NCBI GenBank assembly: GCA_049281195.1
Contig: JBAPRR010000453.1
Span: 1-10,720, forward strand
DNA from: JBAPRR01 sp049281195
GTDB lineage: Bacteria > Actinomycetota > Acidimicrobiia > Acidimicrobiales > CAVXTF01
Direction of reading: 5' to 3'
Length of the DNA: 10,720 bases
The first letter of the stretch is position 1. Every line of letters begins with the position of its first letter. This document shows, piece by piece, positions 7,085-10,720 of this stretch. The translations under genes and the position numbers were made by a program. Under the pieces are notes generated by a model that was not told where the DNA came from, did no database searches, and was given only the letters and a program-made list of their open reading frames with translations.

Positions 7085-7107
7085 GACAGGGCCTGTCAGT
7101 TCCCTGT
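7085..7107. terminator. weak hairpin between convergent genes
   Basis: ACAGGG (7086-7091) and CCCTGT (7102-7107) can form a 6-bp stem with a 10-nt loop in the short convergent gap; a competing GACAG/CTGTC stem (7085-7089, 7093-7097) overlaps it. There is no T-run on either strand, so a rho-independent terminator is uncertain; the fold reaches into the last codons of the isomerase gene. Confidence 0.25.
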
Positions 7108-7929
7108 GAATTTGGGGCTGCGCTTCTCTATGAACGCGGTGACTGCTTCTGTCAGATCGTCGGACTGCAGGAACCCGGAGTTCCACACGGCCACGTAGTC
7201 GAGTCCTTCTGCGATCGCTTTACGGTCCGCCGCTTGAAGCACGCTCTTCGTACCTTGAACTGCGAGCGGAGAGTTGGAAGCGATCTCGTGTGCGATCGCA
7301 TTTGCCGCCTTCAAGCAGGCATCTGCATCTGCGGCGACATCGTTCACGAGTCCGATCTCTCTCGCTCTTTGAGCCGTGATGTCCTTGCCCGTGTAGGCGA
7401 GCTCGGCGACATGCCCCGCTCCGATGATGCGTGGGAGGCGCTGCAGGCTCCCGAGGTCGGCCACGATCGCCATCTTCGTCTCGCGGACCGAAAAGACGGC
7501 GTCGGCACTCGCGATCCGGATGTCGCATGCCGAGATCAGATCGACGCCACCTCCTATGCAGTAGCCGTGAATCGCCGCGATGACGGGCTTCGGGCAATCG
7601 GCCACCGCGGAGATCGACGCCTGCATCCGCACCACCTCGCCTCGGGCCTGCTGAGCCTGGCCGGCCTTGGAGCGGCGTGGAGCGTCGGGGGAAAGGTCTC
7701 CTCCCGCGAGCATTGCGCCCATCTGCTTCAGATCGAGCCCCACGCTGAAGTGCGGCCCTTTTGCCGCGATCACCACGGCTCGCACGCTTCTGTCATTTGA
7801 CAGCTCGGCCATCGCCACAGGGAGATCGGCCCAAAAAGCTTGGCCCATGGCGTTTCGAGCCTGTGGCCGGTCCAGCCACAGGGTGGCCACATCCTCGTCG
7901 CGCTCGGTGCTCAGGACCTCGGAGTTCAT
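7096..7929 (-). CDS. crotonase-family enzyme, probable delta3,5-delta2,4-dienoyl-CoA isomerase
   Basis: A 277-residue enoyl-CoA hydratase/isomerase fold protein. In the ECH1 subgroup the enzyme shifts double bonds of 3,5-dienoyl-CoA to 2,4-dienoyl-CoA in breakdown of unsaturated fatty acids with odd-position double bonds. Seen: RPQARNAMGQAFW at 21-33, the oxyanion-hole strands FSVGLDL (61-67) and HGYCIGGGVDL (121-131), then SVRETKMAIVADLGSLQRLP. Asp130, Glu150 and Asp158 have exactly the spacing (0, +20, +28) of the catalytic Asp176, Glu196 and Asp204 of rat ECH1, so this is more specific than a generic hydratase. No organelle or signal sequence, so cytoplasmic. The ATG at 7929 has AAGG upstream. 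It points left, against the Cys4 gene (25 nt away) and divergent from sufD (174 nt), and has no evident link to Fe-S assembly. Confidence 0.85.
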   Translation of the reverse strand: MNSEVLSTERDEDVATLWLDRPQARNAMGQAFWADLPVAMAELSNDRSVRAVVIAAKGPHFSVGLDLKQMGAMLAGGDLSPDAPRRSKAGQAQQARGEVVRMQASISAVADCPKPVIAAIHGYCIGGGVDLISACDIRIASADAVFSVRETKMAIVADLGSLQRLPRIIGAGHVAELAYTGKDITAQRAREIGLVNDVAADADACLKAANAIAHEIASNSPLAVQGTKSVLQAADRKAIAEGLDYVAVWNSGFLQSDDLTEAVTAFIEKRSPKFTGN

Positions 7930-8103
7930 GAGCGAAACCTTACGCTGCGCATGCCCGATTCAGACCCGACGAGACGTGCCCGGGCCAAGATGAGCTGCGG
8001 AAACGCCAGGTAGAATGGGAGCCAGCGCTACCGGTCATCCGGATCTTCAGCTCGATTCCACCGAGCGGGGACGCGCCCAAATCGCAGGCAGGAGCCGAAA
8101 CCG
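7930..8103. promoter_or_regulatory. divergent gap between isomerase gene and sufD
   Basis: Holds start signals for both flanking genes. TAGAAT (8011-8016) is a good -10 candidate for sufD (five of six bases of TATAAT) about 90 nt before its start; no good -35 is seen. AGGTAG (8008-8013), the core of the direct repeat before sufB, recurs just in front of this -10, which might hint at shared control, though six bases can match by chance. AGGAG (8090-8094) is the sufD ribosome-binding site, 9 nt before the TTG start. AAGG on the - strand, 8 nt ahead of ATG 7929, serves the isomerase gene. Confidence 0.45.
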
Positions 8104-9480
8104 TTGACATTCACCGCCGACGCGCATCGAGCGGTCACATCGAGAGCCCCAGAGCCGGGTTGGATCACAAAACGCCGATCCGATGCCTTCGAACGCTTTG
8201 GCGCGGCAGGTTTGCCCACCGAAGCCGACGACCTGTGGAAGTACAGCGGGATCGAGGACCTCGATCTGGCCTCTTACGCGCCGTGGCGGGCCGCATGGAG
8301 CGGGTCTTTTGTTGAAACGTTGCAGGAAAGGGCGAGGAGTATTGCGTCCGCCTTCGGTGAACGATCCGCGCTGCTCTTCACATTCGGGGGACAGCTGGTC
8401 GGGGCAGAAGGAAATGACCCGGACAGAGGCACGAGCATCTTCAGTGACGTTGAGCTCGGCGAGGAGCCCGGGCGCATCCTTACCCGACGTGATGCATTCG
8501 ACGACCTTCACGATGCGTTCGTCCTGGACGGCATTCACTTCGAAGTAAAGAGCAAGCACGTTGTCGACCAGCCGATAGTGGTGGTCCACTTCGTAGGAGT
8601 AACAGACCAGTGGACCGAGTCGACGCTCGCTCCGGCGTTCTTCCCGCATTTGCGGATCCACGCGGGCGCGTCATCCGAGCTGAAGGTGATCGAAGTAATC
8701 ACCGGATTCGCAGATGAACCGGGTCGCGGTCTTGTCCTCCCGGCGACTGAGCTCGATGTAGAAGACAACGCGCATGTCACCTACGCGTATCTGCAGTTGC
8801 TTCCACCAGGTTGGAAGCATCTCGGAGTTCAGGCGGCACGAGTGGGTCGCGACGCAACTCTGCAATGCTTTTCGGCCAGTCTCGGAGCGTCGACAGGCCG
8901 GGTCCGTGCGGACGCCGAGCTGCTCGGGGAAAGCTCAGAAGCCGTAATGGTGGCCGGGTTTCTGGGAAGCGATGACCAGGTTCACGATTTGAGGACGATT
9001 CAGGACCACGTCGCACCGCGAACGCGGAGCCAGCTACTTTGCATGGGCGCGGTGCTCGACGAGTCGAGGTCCGCGTACGTGGGCCTCACCCGGGTCAGAA
9101 ACGGGGCGCACGGGGCAGACGCCTTCCAGACGAACCGCAACCTGGTCCTGTCAGAAGGTGCGCACGCAGACTCGGTCCCGAACCTCGACATCCAGGAGAA
9201 CGACGTCCGCTGCAGCCACGCATCGACGGTCGGTCCTATCGACGAGGATCAGCGCTACTACCTCGAGTCACGCGGGATAGACCCCGAGGTGGCCGAGCGG
9301 TTGATCGTTCTCGGATTCTTCAGGGACCTGTCACTCCGGGTTCCGGTGAAATCCGTCGGAAGATGGTTCGTCGACGCGGTTTCCAGGCGTTTTTCCGCCC
9401 ACGACCCAGATGCAGTTGAGAGCACCAAGGCCGTTGAGAGCACAACGGCCGTTGAAAACACAGAGTCGGGTGAGAGCTGA
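8104..9480 (+). CDS. sufD: Fe-S cluster assembly protein SufD (TTG start)
   Basis: A 458-residue paralogue of SufB that joins it and two SufC subunits in the cytoplasmic SufBC2D scaffold and helps iron entry. Seen: LPTEADDLWKYS at 37-48 (the SufD N-terminal signature), the beta-helix core, QTNRNLVLSEGAHADSVPNLDI in the late core, and RCSHASTVGPIDEDQRYYL with Cys370 and His372; His372 matches E. coli SufD His360, needed for cluster assembly. The late SRGIDPEVAERLIVLGFF block is also typical. The start is TTG, chosen because AGGAG stands 9 nt upstream and the frame has no better start before LPTEADDLWKYS. The protein is longer than most SufD (about 390-425), partly from a tail of three VESTxA-like repeats (438-455). 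The Rieske gene starts one base after its stop, so the two are surely co-transcribed. Confidence 0.95.
   Translation: MTFTADAHRAVTSRAPEPGWITKRRSDAFERFGAAGLPTEADDLWKYSGIEDLDLASYAPWRAAWSGSFVETLQERARSIASAFGERSALLFTFGGQLVGAEGNDPDRGTSIFSDVELGEEPGRILTRRDAFDDLHDAFVLDGIHFEVKSKHVVDQPIVVVHFVGVTDQWTESTLAPAFFPHLRIHAGASSELKVIEVITGFADEPGRGLVLPATELDVEDNAHVTYAYLQLLPPGWKHLGVQAARVGRDATLQCFSASLGASTGRVRADAELLGESSEAVMVAGFLGSDDQVHDLRTIQDHVAPRTRSQLLCMGAVLDESRSAYVGLTRVRNGAHGADAFQTNRNLVLSEGAHADSVPNLDIQENDVRCSHASTVGPIDEDQRYYLESRGIDPEVAERLIVLGFFRDLSLRVPVKSVGRWFVDAVSRRFSAHDPDAVESTKAVESTTAVENTESGES
9415..9468 (+). repeat. three 18-bp tandem repeats at the 3' end of sufD
   Basis: Units at 9415-9432, 9433-9450 and 9451-9468, each starting GTTGA and encoding VESTKA, VESTTA and VENTES. 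The first two differ at a few bases, the third more. The unit keeps the reading frame, so copy number can change without harming SufD; the coded tail lies beyond the conserved domain and looks disordered. Confidence 0.8.
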
Positions 9481-9481
9481 G

Positions 9482-9787
9482 ATGGTCCGAGTGTGCAGCC
9501 GTGGCGATCTCGAGCCCGGCACCGCGCAACGTTTCGAAGTCGACGGCAAAGCGGTCGCGGTGGTCAGAATCGGAGACGAGTTCTTCTGCATCGCCGACCG
9601 CTGCAGCCACGAGGACTACTCGTTGTCGGAGGGCGAAGTGCTCACAGACGAGTGCGAGATCGAGTGCTGGAAGCACGGCTCCACGTTCGATCTCCGAACC
9701 GGTGACCCGTGCTCATTGCCCGCGACGAAGCCCGTGAGCGTCTTTCCGGTGAAGGTCGAGGGTGACGACGTGATGGTGGACCTGTGA
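9482..9787 (+). CDS. Rieske [2Fe-2S] ferredoxin (non-heme iron oxygenase ferredoxin subunit type)
   Basis: A 101-residue soluble Rieske protein. The cluster ligands are plain: Cys41 and His43 in CSHED, Cys62 and His65 in CWKHGS, with 18 residues between the two pairs; FDLRTGDP follows, as in biphenyl- or naphthalene-dioxygenase ferredoxins. A further Cys58 sits close to the second pair. It starts one base after the sufD stop with GAGAG upstream (9472-9476) in the end of sufD, and ends 13 nt before sufC. Actinobacterial suf operons (Streptomyces for one) carry such a gene between sufD and sufC, so its place is usual; it is thought to donate electrons during cluster assembly or repair, though its exact partner is not known to me. 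A role in ring dioxygenation is unlikely as no oxygenase gene is nearby. Confidence 0.93.
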   Translation: MVRVCSRGDLEPGTAQRFEVDGKAVAVVRIGDEFFCIADRCSHEDYSLSEGEVLTDECEIECWKHGSTFDLRTGDPCSLPATKPVSVFPVKVEGDDVMVDL

Positions 9788-9803
9788 TGGTGGATCTGTG
9801 ATG
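9771..9803 (+). repeat. 14-bp tandem duplication at the Rieske/sufC junction
   Basis: TGATGGTGGACCTG (9771-9784) is followed at once by TGATGGTGGATCTG (9785-9798), one mismatch in 14, and then by TGATG (9799-9803), the sufC start. The second copy holds a mini-ORF ATG-GTG-GAT-CTG-TGA (9787-9801, MVDL) whose start overlaps the Rieske stop and whose stop overlaps the sufC ATG. GGTGGA (9789-9794) is the sufC ribosome-binding site, 6 nt before ATG 9801. Confidence 0.8.
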
Positions 9804-10583
9804 AGCAACGCAGAACATTTGCTGCGCATCAGCGAGCTGCGCGCCGGTGTCGCCGGGAGAGAGGTGTTGAAGGGCGTCGACCTGACCCTGCGCTCGGGCG
9901 AGGTGCACGCCGTAATGGGTCCGAACGGGTCGGGCAAGAGCACTCTGGCCCACGTCATCATGGGGCGTCCCGGCTACGAGGTTCTGGGTGGGAGCGTCAC
10001 CATCGACGGGGTGGAGCTGCTCGACCTGCCCGCGTGGCGACGCGCCAGGCTGGGTCTGTTTCTCGCCCCTCAGGATCCGGTGGAGGTTCCTGGAGTCCCG
10101 CTATCGAGCGTGCTCGACGAGGCGCTCCTCGCGCTCACCGAACCGGCGTTGGTAGGGGCGGCTGCCCAGACCCTGGCCACCGAGGGCGCGTACGGACCGT
10201 CTGAGATCCAGACCGCAGAAGCTCACAGGGTGGGGCTCGATCCCAACTTTTTGGAGCGCGCCGTGAACGTGGACCTTTCCGGTGGCGAGCGCAAGCGCAG
10301 CGAAGTTCTTCAACTGTCTGTTTTAAAACCCGCCTTCGCCCTGTTGGACGAGCTCGATTCGGGGCTCGATGTCGACGGCCTCAGAGCAGTTGGTAACAGG
10401 GTTCACCAGGGGGTCGACGAATGGGCGATGGGGGTGATCGCGATCACCCACTACCGCCGGCTGCTCACGGCTCTCCAGCCTGACGCAATTCACGTTTTGG
10501 TGGACGGCCGGATCGTGAAAAGCGGTGGTCCCGAGCTCGCCGAGGAGCTGGAGCGCACCGGGTACGGGGCCTACCTGAGCTGA
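9801..10583 (+). CDS. sufC: Fe-S cluster assembly ATPase SufC
   Basis: A 260-residue soluble ABC-type ATPase that binds SufB and SufD and drives the shape change needed for cluster assembly. Seen: Walker A GPNGSGKST at 40-48, Q-loop Gln91 (APQDPVEVPG), ABC signature LSGGE at 159-163 followed by RKRSEVLQ, Walker B FALLDE at 179-184 with the catalytic Glu184, D-loop SGLD at 187-190, and the switch His217 in ITHYRRLL. The ELDSGLDVDGLRAV stretch is characteristic of SufC rather than transporter ATPases, and there is no permease nearby. ATG 9801 is preferred over the adjacent GTG 9798 because of GGTGGA 6 nt upstream and overlap with the preceding mini-ORF stop. The middle (about 110-145) is somewhat longer and Ala-rich compared with short SufC versions. 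Cytoplasmic; last recognisable gene of the window. Confidence 0.96.
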   Translation: MSNAEHLLRISELRAGVAGREVLKGVDLTLRSGEVHAVMGPNGSGKSTLAHVIMGRPGYEVLGGSVTIDGVELLDLPAWRRARLGLFLAPQDPVEVPGVPLSSVLDEALLALTEPALVGAAAQTLATEGAYGPSEIQTAEAHRVGLDPNFLERAVNVDLSGGERKRSEVLQLSVLKPAFALLDELDSGLDVDGLRAVGNRVHQGVDEWAMGVIAITHYRRLLTALQPDAIHVLVDGRIVKSGGPELAEELERTGYGAYLS

Positions 10584-10720
10584 CGTTTTGTCCCCCGGAG
10601 GACACCGTCAAGACTTCCTCCAGCCCGGAGGCCACCGAGCCGATGAATTAGCGACCCACACCGGGGCTGGCACCCCGGCCTCCGGTTCGAACCGGAACCG
10701 GGAACCGTGCGATGCGGGAT
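10584..10720. repeat. repeat-rich, structured region downstream of sufC
   Basis: No gene is recognisable. A 14-mer CCCGGAGG(A/C)CACCG occurs at 10594-10607 and 10624-10637. CCGGAGGCC (10625-10633) is the reverse complement of GGCCTCCGG (10677-10685). CCGGGG (10661-10666) and CCCCGG (10673-10678) form a 6-bp hairpin with a 6-nt loop. TCCGGTTCGAACCGGA (10681-10696) is a perfect 16-bp palindrome, followed by further GAACCG copies at 10695-10707. The hairpins might end or attenuate sufC transcription, but there is no T-run. An ATG at 10712 could start the next gene; too little remains to tell. Confidence 0.5.

Noticed and set aside
9482..9787. Reading the Rieske gene as part of an aromatic ring dioxygenase system
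   Set aside because: No oxygenase alpha/beta subunit or reductase gene is nearby, while the sufD-Rieske-sufC order is a known actinobacterial suf arrangement.
9801..10583. SufC as a generic ABC transporter ATPase
   Set aside because: No permease gene nearby, directly linked to sufD, and the ELDSGLDVDGL stretch is typical of SufC.
10661..10707. GGTTCGAACC reminiscent of a tRNA T-arm
   Set aside because: The pairing is perfect around TTCGAA, leaving no proper 7-nt loop with a 5-bp stem, and I cannot build acceptor, D and anticodon arms on either strand. It is better described as a palindrome.

Overview
The window looks like a chromosomal stretch from a high-G+C actinobacterium. The bases are G+C-rich, start codons include GTG and TTG, and the order sufB ... 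sufD - Rieske ferredoxin - sufC is the one I know from Streptomyces and other actinobacteria. The protein style makes an uncultured Acidimicrobiia-type lineage my guess, but no rRNA or species marker is present to fix it. I see no phage, transposon, CRISPR or convincing tRNA gene.

Left part (1-2896, all + strand): the 3' end of an RmlC-type sugar epimerase, then an LLM-class flavin-dependent oxidoreductase. After these comes a two-membrane-span protein with a Thr-rich linker and a RodZ-like C-terminal (DUF4115-type) domain outside the membrane. Middle (2904-5051, - strand): a complete oligopeptidase B, convergent with the membrane protein and divergent from sufB.

Right part (5052-10720): a SUF iron-sulfur cluster assembly locus. 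A divergent control region with an imperfect palindrome and a 12-bp direct repeat precedes sufB. sufB is followed by a small four-cysteine protein of unknown function. A crotonase-fold gene on the opposite strand, with all three catalytic acids of a delta3,5-delta2,4-dienoyl-CoA isomerase, then interrupts the locus. The series resumes with sufD (TTG start), a Rieske [2Fe-2S] ferredoxin and sufC, packed almost without gaps. SufB, SufD and SufC together should form the SufBC2D scaffold on which Fe-S clusters are built. The sulfur donor genes (sufS, sufU), if present, would lie to the right of the window. The last 137 bases after sufC carry no recognisable gene but are rich in direct and inverted repeats.

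Most of this is recognisable housekeeping. The less ordinary points are the Cys4 protein inside the suf locus, the splitting of the locus by an inverted beta-oxidation-type gene, and the repeat-bearing divergent control region. Two small tandem duplications also stand out: one at the Rieske/sufC junction that rebuilds stop-start coupling through a four-codon mini-ORF, and one at the sufD 3' end.
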